Positions 25,811 to 34,052 of a stretch of 64,000 nucleotides of DNA are shown here, piece by piece. The notes beneath the pieces were generated by a model. The model made no database searches and was not told where the DNA came from. It worked only from the letters and a program-made list of their open reading frames with translations. How positions within the stretch are numbered: position 1 is the first letter of the stretch; each line of letters opens with the position of its first letter. The stretch is from contig NZ_FNGW01000002.1 in assembly GCF_900103615.1 (NCBI RefSeq), forward strand, positions 248,001-312,000, in the 5' to 3' direction. Made by a program: the position numbers and the translations under genes. This DNA comes from Romboutsia lituseburensis DSM 797 (GTDB lineage Bacteria; Bacillota; Clostridia; Peptostreptococcales; Peptostreptococcaceae).

Positions 25811-26650
25811 CTATTCAGCTAATATTAACTGTTTTTCCTCCCCTTTAGTATTTTTTTCATCTAATTTATAAAAGTGGTGTACAGGTCCAACTCCATGCCC
25901 TATATCAAAACTATTTTCAATTGCGCTTGTTATATATTCTTTGCTTAACTTCACAGAATCCTTAATATTATATCCTAATGCTAAGTGTGATGCTATAGCT
26001 GATGATATTGTACATCCAGTTCCATGAGTATTTTTTCTATTTAGTCTTTTGCTTTTAAATATTTCAAATGTTTCTTCGCCTATTAATAAATCTATTGCAT
26101 CTCCTTCTAAATGCCCGCCTTTCATTAATACATACTTAGGACCCATGCTTAATATTTTAATTCCTGCTATCTTCATATCTTCTACAGTATTTATTTTAAT
26201 TCCTGTTATTTCTTCAGCTTCTGGAACATTCGGCGTTACTATATATGCCATTGGTATTAAATATTTTATCAGCTTAGCCTTAGCTTCTGGTTTTAATAAA
26301 CTATATCCACTCTTTGAAATCATAACAGGATCTACTACTAAGTTTTCTACATCATATTTTTTTAAAGTATTAGATATCTCAAGTATAATTTCAGGACTTG
26401 ATACCATACCAATTTTTGTTGACTTAGGTTTTATATCTTCAAATACTACCTCTATTTGTTTTTTTATTATATTTTGACTTAACTCTTCTACATCAAATAC
26501 ACCTTGTGTATTCTGTGCTGTTATTGCAGTTATTACACTCATTCCATATGTTCCTATTGCGCTAAATGTTTTTAAATCTGCCTGAATACCTGCGCCACCA
26601 CTTGAATCTGAACCCGCTATTGTTAATGTAGGTATTTTATAATTTCTCAT
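25811..26650 (-). CDS. thiD: hydroxymethylpyrimidine/phosphomethylpyrimidine kinase
   Basis: A 279-residue ribokinase-fold enzyme that phosphorylates HMP and HMP-P for thiamine synthesis. Visible: TIAGSDSSGGAGIQADLKTF (substrate site), DPVMISKSG, VTPNVPEAEEITG, and the anion-hole/catalytic NTHGTGCTISSAI. I start at ATG 26650 behind AAGGGGGATAAAG; the upstream GTG/ATG extension precedes that ribosome site. First gene after the TPP riboswitch and its terminator; thiE follows directly. Confidence 0.94.
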   Translation of the reverse strand: MRNYKIPTLTIAGSDSSGGAGIQADLKTFSAIGTYGMSVITAITAQNTQGVFDVEELSQNIIKKQIEVVFEDIKPKSTKIGMVSSPEIILEISNTLKKYDVENLVVDPVMISKSGYSLLKPEAKAKLIKYLIPMAYIVTPNVPEAEEITGIKINTVEDMKIAGIKILSMGPKYVLMKGGHLEGDAIDLLIGEETFEIFKSKRLNRKNTHGTGCTISSAIASHLALGYNIKDSVKLSKEYITSAIENSFDIGHGVGPVHHFYKLDEKNTKGEEKQLILAE

Positions 26651-26701
26651 CTTTATCCCCCTTACCATTAGTAAAATTTATAGTATTATTTTATAAAATA
26701 A

Positions 26702-26730
26702 AAAGCTATACCCAATTTAGGTATAGCTTT
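26702..26730 (-). terminator. TPP riboswitch expression-platform terminator
   Basis: 11-bp stem (26702-26712 with 26720-26730), 7-nt loop, with a U-rich tail on the minus strand, between the riboswitch and thiD. It should stop transcription when TPP is bound. Confidence 0.75.
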
Positions 26731-26763
26731 AATACACTTATTTAAATATTATAATATTTAGAC

Positions 26764-26850
26764 TTATGTACAAGCTTTCCTACGCTGGCATTACCCAGAT
26801 CAGGTATAAGGGTCAGTTTATACTTCTCAGCCTAAAGGCTCCCCTAGCTA
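26764..26850 (-). ncRNA. TPP (THI-box) riboswitch
   Basis: On the minus strand the order GGGGAGCC, GGCTGAGA, ACCCTTATACCTGATCTGGG and TAATGCCAGCGTAGG is the full TPP aptamer core, including the thi-box CTGAGA and the pyrophosphate-binding region. It leads into the terminator at 26702-26730 and then thiD-thiE. Confidence 0.95.
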
Positions 26851-26979
26851 TATTTAGTATTTATTTACAATTTAATTATAATATTTTTACTATAATTGTC
26901 AATTAATTATTATTTTTTAATTTTCTGTCTATTATCTTAATTTTTTATATTAACAATATTACTTAATAAATATTATTTA

Positions 26980-27297
26980 TTAAGTTTGATTCTTTAATTC
27001 TTGTATTTTTCCTAGTTTATAATTTAATCCATTTTCAAGTTCTTCTATAAACATATCCCCATTTTCTATAATCCAAAGTTTTTTGATTCTAGAGCACCTT
27101 TTTATATAGCTTTCTAATTTCATAGCCTTGCTCCTGCTGTCACTTATAAAAAATATCTCTAAATTTTTATACCCTTTAACCCTAGTATATTTTGAGTTTA
27201 TCCCTCTTTCATGTTCTCTCATTCTTCTCTTTATATCAGTTGTATATCCCGTATATAAAGAGTTATCTTTACATCTAATTATATATGTAAAATGCAT
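26980..27297 (-). CDS. GIY-YIG nuclease domain protein (UPF0213/YhbQ-like)
   Basis: A 105-residue single-domain protein. FTYIIRC and LYTGYTTDI form the GIY-YIG core (here YII and YTG), followed by RRMREHERG with the conserved Arg and by an ESYIKR helix. Small YhbQ-like members are thought to act in DNA repair. The start is ATG 27297 after TGAGGTATAAT rather than the ATG at 27309, which is part of that ribosome site. Monocistronic. Confidence 0.88.
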   Translation of the reverse strand: MHFTYIIRCKDNSLYTGYTTDIKRRMREHERGINSKYTRVKGYKNLEIFFISDSRSKAMKLESYIKRCSRIKKLWIIENGDMFIEELENGLNYKLGKIQELKNQT

Positions 27298-27361
27298 ATT
27301 ATACCTCATTTATCTATTATAATAAAAAATGATACTATAATATGCACTTTTATTCAATTAA

Positions 27362-27916
27362 TTATTTAATTTCCTTAAGAATATTATTTTCATTTTTTTG
27401 CCCCCTTATCTTAACTATATTAGCAGCTACCCCAACTACTGTAGCTCCATTAGGTACATCCTTTATAACTACTGCATTTGCTCCTATTTTAGAGTTAGAG
27501 CCTATATTTATCGGACCTAATACTTTTGCTCCTGCACCAATTATTACATCGTCTCCAACCGTTGGATGCCTTTTTCCAGTATCTTTACCTGTTCCTCCTA
27601 ATGTAGTTCCATGATAGATAGTTACTCGATTCCCAACCTCTGCAGTTTCGCCTATTACAACTCCCATACCATGGTCAATCAAAATACTATCTCCTAAAGT
27701 AGCCCCAGGGTGAATTTCTATACCTGTTAGAAATCTAGCTATTTGTGATAATAACCTAGCTGTAAAAAATAACTTATGATTATATAGAAAATGAGTGAAA
27801 ATATGAATTATCCTAGCATGTATAGATGGATAAAGTAAAAAAACTTCTATCTTACTTCTCGCTGCAGGATCATTTTCCATAATATACTCTATGTCTTTGT
27901 TTATTTTTTTAAACAC
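27362..27916 (-). CDS. cysE: serine O-acetyltransferase
   Basis: A 184-residue left-handed beta-helix enzyme that makes O-acetylserine from serine and acetyl-CoA, the first step of cysteine synthesis. The catalytic segment is [31 protein letters not shown] with both conserved His residues, then [10 protein letters not shown] and hexapeptide coils. It follows cysK in one operon, with the AGAGGTG ribosome site overlapping the cysK stop. Spacing favours GTG 27916 (8 nt after GAGG); ATG 27922 is only 2 nt away from that site but remains possible. Confidence 0.92.
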   Translation of the reverse strand: MFKKINKDIEYIMENDPAARSKIEVFLLYPSIHARIIHIFTHFLYNHKLFFTARLLSQIARFLTGIEIHPGATLGDSILIDHGMGVVIGETAEVGNRVTIYHGTTLGGTGKDTGKRHPTVGDDVIIGAGAKVLGPINIGSNSKIGANAVVIKDVPNGATVVGVAANIVKIRGQKNENNILKEIK

Positions 27917-27927
27917 TTTCATCACCT

Positions 27928-28827
27928 CTATTTAAATATTCCCATAGATATATATTTCTCAATTCCATCAGGAGCTATAGTAACTATTTTTTTATCAGAA
28001 TATATTTTTGCTACTTTTAATGCACCTATAATATTTGCACCTGCAGACAATCCAACTAATATTCCTTCTTTCTCAGAAAGCATTTTTACACCCTCAAAAG
28101 CTTCTTCATCTTTTATAGTTATAACCATGTCAACCAATGATGCATCGTAATTTTTAGGTATAAATCCAGCTCCAATACCTTGAATCTTGTGAGGTCCACT
28201 ACTACCTTTTGATATAACTGGCGAGTTTTCAGGCTCTAACGCTACTATAATCACACTTGGATTTTTTTCTTTTAAATATCTTGCAACTCCTGTTAATGTT
28301 CCTCCTGTACCAACTCCACATACAAATACTTCAAGATCTTTTACTTGATTTAATATCTCAACTCCTGTAGTTTTGTAATGGCCATCTGGATTGTCTTCAT
28401 TTTCAAATTGATTTAAGCTTTTATAATTTTTATTTTCATTTAAAAGTTCTTGTGCTTTTTTAATAGATCCACTCATACCTAGTTTTCCATCTGTAAGTAT
28501 AAGCTTTGCTCCATAAGCCTTCATTATTTCTCTTCTTTCCATACTCATAGTCTCTGGCATAACTATTATTACTTCATAACCTTTTAATTTACCTATCATT
28601 GCTAGCGCTATCCCTGTATTACCACTTGTTGCTTCAACCAATACATCACCTTTTTTTAGAGCTCCTCTTTTTTCTAATCCATCTATCATAAAGTATACAG
28701 CTCTATCTTTTATACTACCTCCAGGATTATATTTTTCTAACTTTATATATATATTTGAACTTTCTAATTTATTTAATTTAACCATAGGTGTATTACCTAT
28801 CATATTTAATATACTCTCATTTATCAT
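27928..28827 (-). CDS. cysK: O-acetylserine sulfhydrylase (cysteine synthase A)
   Basis: A 299-residue PLP enzyme that forms cysteine from O-acetylserine and sulfide. The Schiff-base Lys is in [12 protein letters not shown], the phosphate loop is GTGGTLTG, and [11 protein letters not shown] binds the substrate carboxylate. I start at ATG 28827 behind GGAGGTAGCTAT; the 9 upstream codons precede that site. First gene of cysK-cysE. Its promoter (-35 TTGCAT, -10 TATAAT, 17-bp spacer) carries two copies of a 17-bp palindrome, implying a dedicated repressor. Confidence 0.94.
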   Translation of the reverse strand: MINESILNMIGNTPMVKLNKLESSNIYIKLEKYNPGGSIKDRAVYFMIDGLEKRGALKKGDVLVEATSGNTGIALAMIGKLKGYEVIIVMPETMSMERREIMKAYGAKLILTDGKLGMSGSIKKAQELLNENKNYKSLNQFENEDNPDGHYKTTGVEILNQVKDLEVFVCGVGTGGTLTGVARYLKEKNPSVIIVALEPENSPVISKGSSGPHKIQGIGAGFIPKNYDASLVDMVITIKDEEAFEGVKMLSEKEGILVGLSAGANIIGALKVAKIYSDKKIVTIAPDGIEKYISMGIFK

Positions 28828-28846
28828 ATAGCTACCTCCAATATTT

Positions 28847-28863
28847 ATTATCAAATTGATAAT
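28847..28863. promoter_or_regulatory. operator copy 1 (downstream of cysK +1)
   Basis: ATTATCAA-A-TTGATAAT, a perfect 8-1-8 palindrome just after the expected cysK transcription start. Its centre lies 34 bp from the second copy. Confidence 0.6.
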
Positions 28864-28872
28864 GATAAGTTT

Positions 28873-28901
28873 ATTATATTATTATCATTTTGATAATGCA
28901 A
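28873..28901 (-). promoter_or_regulatory. cysK promoter
   Basis: On the minus strand TTGCAT (28901-28896), a 17-bp spacer and TATAAT (28878-28873) make a near-consensus sigma-A promoter about 45 bp upstream of the cysK start codon. Confidence 0.65.
28881..28897. promoter_or_regulatory. operator copy 2 (inside the cysK promoter spacer)
   Basis: ATTATCA-TTT-TGATAAT, a 17-bp palindrome sharing both outer arms with the copy at 28847-28863 and filling the -35/-10 spacer. Confidence 0.6.
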
Positions 28902-29019
28902 CTATATAATTTTATTTATATAATATTTTTTAGTTTTATGGTCATATTTATAGGTTAAATACATTTAGATATATAGTTTTTTAATATCAGATATTTTTTC
29001 TATTTGGTTTATTTATAAT

Positions 29020-29053
29020 AAAAGATACCTGAAATATATTTCAGGTATCTTTT
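29020..29053 (-). terminator. terminator of the NUDIX gene
   Basis: 15-bp perfect stem (29020-29034 with 29039-29053), 4-nt loop, immediately after the leftward stop codon. Confidence 0.8.
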
Positions 29054-29054
29054 A

Positions 29055-29660
29055 TTAATTAAATAATTCTTCGCCCATACTGGCAAACATTTGAAGAATC
29101 AAATATGATTTTATATCTATAATTTCATCACTTTTTAAAATTTCTTTTGCTTGTTCCTTAGAGATAAGCATTGATTCTATATCTTCATCATCTTCTAAAA
29201 ACTCATTGCTTAGCTCGCCTTCACATGTACAGTATACAAATGCTACTGATTCATCTGTCATTCCAGGTGATAAGTAAACTTTTTGTCTGCTTTTTACATC
29301 ATTTATTCTCACAAGTTCTAATCCTGTTTCTTCCTTAAGCTCTCTAGCTACTGTACTTTCCATAGATTCATCATTATCCACAAGTCCAGCTGGAAGTTCA
29401 TATATATAGTTATTTATAGGCACTCTAAATTGCTTTATCAAAACTAATTTATTTTCTGATTCATGAAAAGCTGCTATTACTACAGCATCAATCTTATCTT
29501 CTTTTCCTTCTAAATAAACTTCTTTTAATTCATCTTCACTCTTTCTTGATGCAACCATCCAATGTCTATCTTCATTTTGCTTATTTTTATATTCAACATC
29601 GTATAATCCTACAAATTTAGTCTTAACTAATGTCTTTACATCTTTAATTTTATTATTCAC
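29055..29660 (-). CDS. NUDIX hydrolase (ADP-ribose pyrophosphatase-like)
   Basis: A 201-residue hydrolase of nucleoside-diphosphate derivatives. The NUDIX box is complete: Gly, five residues, Glu, seven residues, then RELKEETGL. A YELPAGLVD segment before it is typical of ADP-ribose pyrophosphatases. It opens with GTG 29660, with AGGGAG about 9 nt upstream. It is monocistronic and divergent from the DUF1294 gene. Substrate is inferred from the closest motif pattern only. Confidence 0.88.
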   Translation of the reverse strand: MNNKIKDVKTLVKTKFVGLYDVEYKNKQNEDRHWMVASRKSEDELKEVYLEGKEDKIDAVVIAAFHESENKLVLIKQFRVPINNYIYELPAGLVDNDESMESTVARELKEETGLELVRINDVKSRQKVYLSPGMTDESVAFVYCTCEGELSNEFLEDDEDIESMLISKEQAKEILKSDEIIDIKSYLILQMFASMGEELFN

Positions 29661-29796
29661 TTACTACTACTCCCTTCTCTCATTTAAGTTAGTGTACTAA
29701 TTTTTATTATAACAATAATTTATTTTTTTATCATTAGTTTTAAATTTATGATATATTTATATAAAAGTTACACTTAAGATTGAAAGGAGCACTTTT

Positions 29797-30069
29797 ATGT
29801 ATAACTTAAATTTCAAATATTTTTTCATTTATATTTTAATTATAAACCTTATAGGATTTTTATTTATGTACATAGATAAAAAAAGAGCAATAAATCATCA
29901 ATTTAGAATAAGTGAAAATACACTTTTATTATTAAGTATTTTAGGTGGGAGTATTGGTTCTTTTATTGGAATGTATAAATTTAGACATAAAACTAAAAAG
30001 AAAAAATTTACAGTAGGCATACCTCTAATATTTATTATTGAATCTTTTTTAATAATGCAAATAATATAA
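29797..30069 (+). CDS. DUF1294 family small membrane protein
   Basis: A 90-residue protein with three membrane helices. The DUF1294 hallmarks are visible: MYIDKKRAIN after helix 1, RISENTLLLLSILGGSIGSFIGMYKFRHKTKK in the middle, and a final hydrophobic helix. Function of the family is unknown. AAAGGAG lies upstream of ATG 29797. A terminator follows at 30086-30125. Confidence 0.85.
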   Translation: MYNLNFKYFFIYILIINLIGFLFMYIDKKRAINHQFRISENTLLLLSILGGSIGSFIGMYKFRHKTKKKKFTVGIPLIFIIESFLIMQII

Positions 30070-30085
30070 TGCTTAAATTAAATAT

Positions 30086-30125
30086 AAAAAATGGTGTAAA
30101 AGAGTTATCTTTTACACCATTTTTT
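30086..30125. terminator. bidirectional terminator
   Basis: Perfect 18-bp stem (30086-30103 with 30108-30125) with a 4-nt loop between convergent genes. Confidence 0.85.
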
Positions 30126-30132
30126 ATTTAAA

Positions 30133-31074
30133 CTATGCTAATGTTTTAAATTCATATCCATTGTCTTTGAAATATTTTATTATTTCTGGTAGTGCTTTTG
30201 CAGTTTCTTCTTTCCCGTAAGTATCATGCATTAGTATTACTACCATTTCTTTACCTTCAGCTGTTTTTTTAGCATGTTCTGCTAATTGACTTGCATTTTT
30301 CTTTCTTCCTTCTGCATCCGCATTTAGAGCATTCCAGTCTATAGATGCCATATTATTTTCATTTAAGTAAGCATCTAATGTATCCATACCTTTCCACGAC
30401 ATATGTCCTCCTGGACATCTTAAAACTCTTGTAGAGAAATATGGGCTTATTACTCTTTTTAATATTTCATCTGTTTTATTAAAATCTGCTAAGAAATTGT
30501 CTAGATTAAGAGTTCTGCCTGGATATAAATATTTATAATCATGGCTATATGAGTGATTTGCTATTGCATTTCCTTCATCAAAAGCTCTTTTAACAAGTGC
30601 TTCTGCAGGTTTTCCACCTCTTTCGATATTTTGACCAGTTACAAAGAATGTTGCTTTAACATTGTTTTGCTTTAGTGTATCTAATATTTGTGGTGTTACT
30701 GTTGTTGAAGATCCATCATCAAATGTTAAAAATACTATTTTTTCTCCGTTATTTGTATAATCATAAGTTTTTAACTTTTCTGAAACTTTTAATGCATCAT
30801 ATGAGTATTGTTTCGCATCATGGTTAACTCCAACCATTCTCTTTTTAGCTTCTTCTTCTTCTTTACGTTTTTTTTCAGCTGCAATTCTTTCAGCCTCAGC
30901 TCTTTTTTCTTGTAATATTTTTTCTTCTTTCTTTTCAGCAATATAAGATGTAGTTGCTCCTACTCCCTTTACTCCTAAAAATATAACTAACAGCGCTGCA
31001 ACTACTGTTATTCCTATTTTTTTTGGATTTAATTTCTTTTTCTTTTTACCAAAGTTTATTTTTTGATTAGCCAT
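30133..31074 (-). CDS. membrane-anchored polysaccharide deacetylase (NodB domain)
   Basis: A 313-residue extracellular enzyme. A basic N-terminus (KKKKKLNPKK) is followed by one membrane helix at about 22-40, a charged coiled-coil stalk rich in EKK and EEE (42-85), and a NodB domain from about 100. Motif 1 is TFDDGS, motif 2 NHSYSHD (metal His), motif 3 RCPGGHMSW and motif 5 LMHDTY. It probably deacetylates GlcNAc in peptidoglycan, as PgdA-type enzymes do to resist lysozyme. I start at ATG 31074 behind AGAGGAGGGGG; the 13 upstream codons precede this site. Confidence 0.9.
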   Translation of the reverse strand: MANQKINFGKKKKKLNPKKIGITVVAALLVIFLGVKGVGATTSYIAEKKEEKILQEKRAEAERIAAEKKRKEEEEAKKRMVGVNHDAKQYSYDALKVSEKLKTYDYTNNGEKIVFLTFDDGSSTTVTPQILDTLKQNNVKATFFVTGQNIERGGKPAEALVKRAFDEGNAIANHSYSHDYKYLYPGRTLNLDNFLADFNKTDEILKRVISPYFSTRVLRCPGGHMSWKGMDTLDAYLNENNMASIDWNALNADAEGRKKNASQLAEHAKKTAEGKEMVVILMHDTYGKEETAKALPEIIKYFKDNGYEFKTLA

Positions 31075-31302
31075 TAAGCTCCCCCTCCTCTGTCCTATTT
31101 TGTCGTTTTTCAATCTATTAATTATTATATTATTTTTTTAAAAAATGTCTACTAGATAAAAATTACAGTTTTGTATCCAAACTAAATAAGCTATTTTTAC
31201 GTCTAGCTACATTTTCATTTAAATTGTACCACAAAAAGACTTTTTTTATTTTTATTATACAAGATTCATCGTATCACAAGTTAATTTTTTTTACAATTAA
31301 AA

Positions 31303-31339
31303 ATAGGTAATTAATTCTTAATAAGAATTAATTACCTAT
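31303..31339 (-). terminator. terminator of the NCS2 permease gene
   Basis: 18-nt arms (31303-31320 with 31322-31339) forming a near-perfect long hairpin with a U-rich minus-strand tail, 7 bp beyond the stop codon. Confidence 0.75.
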
Positions 31340-31345
31340 GCTATT

Positions 31346-32665
31346 TTAATGAACTATTCCCATTGATATATTCATGATAAAACTTAATATAAATAAAGCT
31401 GTAAGTATATACATTGGAACAGATACTTCTTTACCTCTCCCAGAAGCTAATTTTAAGACAGTATATACTATAAATCCTAAAGCTATACCATTTACTATAT
31501 TGTAAGTAAGAGGTATTAATGTAACTATAAAGATTATAGCTATATTATCTATTAAATCTCCCTTTTTTAAATCAAAGAAAGTTTGTATCATTAAAAATCC
31601 TATAAAAATTAATACACTACTTATTACCCCATCAGGTATTAATTTAAGTATAGGTATTAAAAATAATGATGCTAAAAATAACATACCTGATGTAAATGCA
31701 GCTATCTTGCCTTTTGCACCTGCACTTATACCTGAGAAGTTTTCGGCAGCAACAATAGTTGGACTAGTTCCAAACATACCTGCTATCATATTCGATATTC
31801 CTGCAATTGTAAATGGTTTTTGGAATTCATCACTTCTTCCTATTGCCTCCATTTGACCATATAAAATTCCCATATTCTCAAATACAATAACTATAGTTAT
31901 AGAAAATACTGCAACTATAAATGGTATTGTTAAAATATTTTTAAACGACATGGCTAAAAATACATCTGTAAATGCACCTATGTTAAATGATGCAAAATCT
32001 AAGTTGCTTAAGCTTGTAACGCCCATAAATAAAGCCAGTATTGTTCCTGCTATTATACTAATAAGTAAGTTTCCACCTACATTTCTAGCATTTAAAACTA
32101 AAATAATTAAAAGTGTAATTATACTTAATAATGTTTCTTTCTGTGTAATATCTCCAAGTGCTACCATAGTATTTTCATTTGAAACTACAAGGCCACTTTT
32201 TTGTAAACCTATAAATAAAATAAAGAATCCTACCCCAACAGTTATTGCATGTTTTAAATTACTTGGAATTGATTTCATAAGTATTGGAGTTATTTTAGTA
32301 CTTGCAATAATAGTGAATATTATTCCACTTATAAATACAGCTCCTAAGGCTTCTTGCCACGGTAACCCCATTGAATTTACTATTGTGTACGTAAATAATG
32401 AATTAATACCCATACCAGGCACAACTATGAATGGTGTGTTTGAAAATAGACCTATTAACACAGTAGATATACTACATGTAAGTATTGTTGCTATCATAGC
32501 AGCATCTGGATTAATTCCAGCATCAGACAATATAAGTGCATTTGTCATTATAATATATACACTTGCTATAAACGTAGTTACTCCTGCTAATATTTCTGTT
32601 TTTAGATCTGTTTTGAATACGTTTGCTTGATTTTGTTCTAAATTATTTGGTAATCTTTCGTTCAT
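31346..32665 (-). CDS. NCS2 family purine (adenine/guanine/hypoxanthine) permease
   Basis: A 439-residue permease of the AzgA/PbuG branch with about 12-14 helices. Landmarks: TFIASVYIIMTNALILSDAGI near the N-terminus, VPGMGINSLFTYTIV in TM3, and FENMGILYGQMEA followed by GMFGTSPTIVAAENFSGISAGAKG, which carries the substrate-contacting Glu and Thr-Ser-Pro motif. ATG 32665 follows GAGGGAAGAGGA. No purine riboswitch is visible upstream, but two perfect 15-bp direct repeats occur at 32776-32811. Confidence 0.9.
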   Translation of the reverse strand: MNERLPNNLEQNQANVFKTDLKTEILAGVTTFIASVYIIMTNALILSDAGINPDAAMIATILTCSISTVLIGLFSNTPFIVVPGMGINSLFTYTIVNSMGLPWQEALGAVFISGIIFTIIASTKITPILMKSIPSNLKHAITVGVGFFILFIGLQKSGLVVSNENTMVALGDITQKETLLSIITLLIILVLNARNVGGNLLISIIAGTILALFMGVTSLSNLDFASFNIGAFTDVFLAMSFKNILTIPFIVAVFSITIVIVFENMGILYGQMEAIGRSDEFQKPFTIAGISNMIAGMFGTSPTIVAAENFSGISAGAKGKIAAFTSGMLFLASLFLIPILKLIPDGVISSVLIFIGFLMIQTFFDLKKGDLIDNIAIIFIVTLIPLTYNIVNGIALGFIVYTVLKLASGRGKEVSVPMYILTALFILSFIMNISMGIVH

Positions 32666-32775
32666 TCCTCTTCCCTCGTAAAATATGTCCCTCGCCCACC
32701 CACATTAATTATGCTTATATATAGTATCATTTTTTTTAATATAAGTCTATATTCAGACATATTTTTACCTCTTTC

Positions 32776-32811
32776 TGTCAATATTTTTCATTTTAATGTC
32801 AATATTTTTCA
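32776..32811 (-). promoter_or_regulatory. tandem 15-bp direct repeats upstream of the purine permease gene
   Basis: TGTCAATATTTTTCA occurs perfectly at 32776-32790 and 32797-32811, with a period of 21 bp (two helical turns), about 110 bp upstream of the leftward start codon. Spacing suggests cooperative binding of a regulator on one DNA face; on the minus strand each repeat ends in TTGACA, which could also serve as a -35 element. Confidence 0.45.
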
Positions 32812-32861
32812 AACATATTAATTCATTATCATTATTTTGAGTTAAATAAAAAAAATAATAC

Positions 32862-33242
32862 CTAATCTAAAATAAAATTTTGTAAATGTCTAAATAATTC
32901 TAAATCTTCTTCTACTATAGCTATTACTTCATCATTTGCCTTTATAAAAAAATATCCACTTAGCTCTTCGTCTTCATTCAACTCAAAGTATATATCATCT
33001 CTCACAATTTCTTCTTTTTCTTTTTTAAATTCACTATTTAATGAATCTATATTTTGTTCATATAATATTTTTTCTAAAACTGTAGTTCCAGAAACTTTTG
33101 TAGCTGCTACCATGTAAACAGCTAATTCTTGTATATAATTAATCAAATTTTCCCCATGTAAGTGATTCTGTATAAATTTTTTCAATTTATTATTTTTATT
33201 ATTTATAGGATACAAATCTATTAATAATTCTTCAAAAGTCAT
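32862..33242 (-). CDS. hypothetical protein (126 aa)
   Basis: A 126-residue acidic cytoplasmic protein with no membrane segment and mostly helical in appearance (FEELLIDLYPINNKN..., EKEEIVRDDIYFELNEDEELSGYFF...). The C-terminus ENFxxL-like region reads EEDLELFRHLQNFILD. ATG 33242 has AGGGGGC 6 nt upstream; an ATG at 33284 precedes that site and is unlikely. I recognise no family. It lies upstream of the NCS2 permease gene in the same direction, with about 200 bp between. Confidence 0.6.
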   Translation of the reverse strand: MTFEELLIDLYPINNKNNKLKKFIQNHLHGENLINYIQELAVYMVAATKVSGTTVLEKILYEQNIDSLNSEFKKEKEEIVRDDIYFELNEDEELSGYFFIKANDEVIAIVEEDLELFRHLQNFILD

Positions 33243-33335
33243 CTCTTGCCCCCTTATACAGGTATTTTTATTATAATTATGCATGTTGATGTATTAAAAT
33301 TACTGTATTTTATTTTTTTACATTTTAATATAAAT

Positions 33336-33369
33336 AAAAAGTGAACTGTTTTTATACAGTTCACTTTTT
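33336..33369 (-). terminator. terminator of the VanZ-family gene
   Basis: Perfect 14-bp stem (33336-33349 with 33356-33369), 6-nt loop, overlapping nothing but ending 3 bp from the leftward stop codon. Confidence 0.8.
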
Positions 33370-33371
33370 AT

Positions 33372-33911
33372 TTATATTTTAGAATCTGAAATATCATTAT
33401 TTTTTATTAATTCATTATGATTATCAACTGATTCTTTTTTTAATTCAGTATCATCTTTCTTTTTTTTGTTGCTAAATATAATCAACTTACTTATACATCC
33501 TGCTACTAGAACACCTATAAAAGCGCCTGTAGAATCTACCATAACATCTCTTATTTCTCCACTTCTACCTAGGACAAATAGCTGATGAAATTCATCTGTA
33601 CATGCATATAAAAAAGTTAATAAAAATGCTATAGCGCAAGTTTTTAATATATTTACCTTATTATATTTGTATAAATAAATTAATATTGCTAAAACAAAAA
33701 ATAAAAACATATGGGCAGATTTTCTAATAATAAATTCACCAATTTTAATATCCATAAGATATGAAACTATATCTCCTACAAATGGTATCGGACTTAAAAA
33801 AGATATAAATCCACCAGATTGGGCTGATGATACTGTTGCTGGTTGTGCTGACATATAAAATATAAAACACATCCATAATACAATTAATATCGGATATATT
33901 TTTTTCTTCAT
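33372..33911 (-). CDS. VanZ family membrane protein
   Basis: A 179-residue protein with four or five helices. VanZ hallmarks: MCFIFYMSAQPATVSS after helix 1, RKSAHMFLFFVLAILIYLY, and TFLYACTDEFHQLFVLGRSGEIRDVMVDSTGAFIGV, which holds the conserved D-E-x-H-Q and R-D-x-x-x-D residues. VanZ-type proteins are linked to low-level teicoplanin resistance; most relatives are uncharacterised. No van genes are nearby. The C-terminus is a charged KKKKDDTELKKE tail. Start taken as ATG 33911. Confidence 0.88.
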   Translation of the reverse strand: MKKKIYPILIVLWMCFIFYMSAQPATVSSAQSGGFISFLSPIPFVGDIVSYLMDIKIGEFIIRKSAHMFLFFVLAILIYLYKYNKVNILKTCAIAFLLTFLYACTDEFHQLFVLGRSGEIRDVMVDSTGAFIGVLVAGCISKLIIFSNKKKKDDTELKKESVDNHNELIKNNDISDSKI

Positions 33912-34007
33912 TCTAATCACCATCCCTAAAAATAAATAATTTAAATTATATCATACTTTTTAATATTTTTTTCAATTAGATTTATATCATAATACATTTA
34001 CTAAAAA

Positions 34008-34033
34008 TAAAGACCCTATATACAGGGTCTTTA
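34008..34033 (-). terminator. terminator of the M14-CWB2 gene
   Basis: 10-bp GC-containing stem (34008-34017 with 34024-34033), 6-nt loop, 20 bp beyond the leftward stop codon, U-rich tail on the minus strand. Confidence 0.75.
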
Positions 34034-34052
34034 AATAAAAAATTGTGATTCT

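Noticed and set aside
28847-28897. Fur box upstream of cysK
   Set aside because: The half-sites are in the opposite order from the Fur 7-1-7 repeat (ATTATCA...TGATAAT rather than TGATAAT...ATTATCA), and cysKE is not an iron gene.
31950-32630. 226-codon frame opposite the NCS2 permease
   Set aside because: Hydrophobic-looking shadow of a membrane protein gene on the other strand; no ribosome site and no family motif.
32666-32861. Purine riboswitch before the NCS2 permease
   Set aside because: The TATAA...GTTTCTACC type core and paired loops are not present on either strand.
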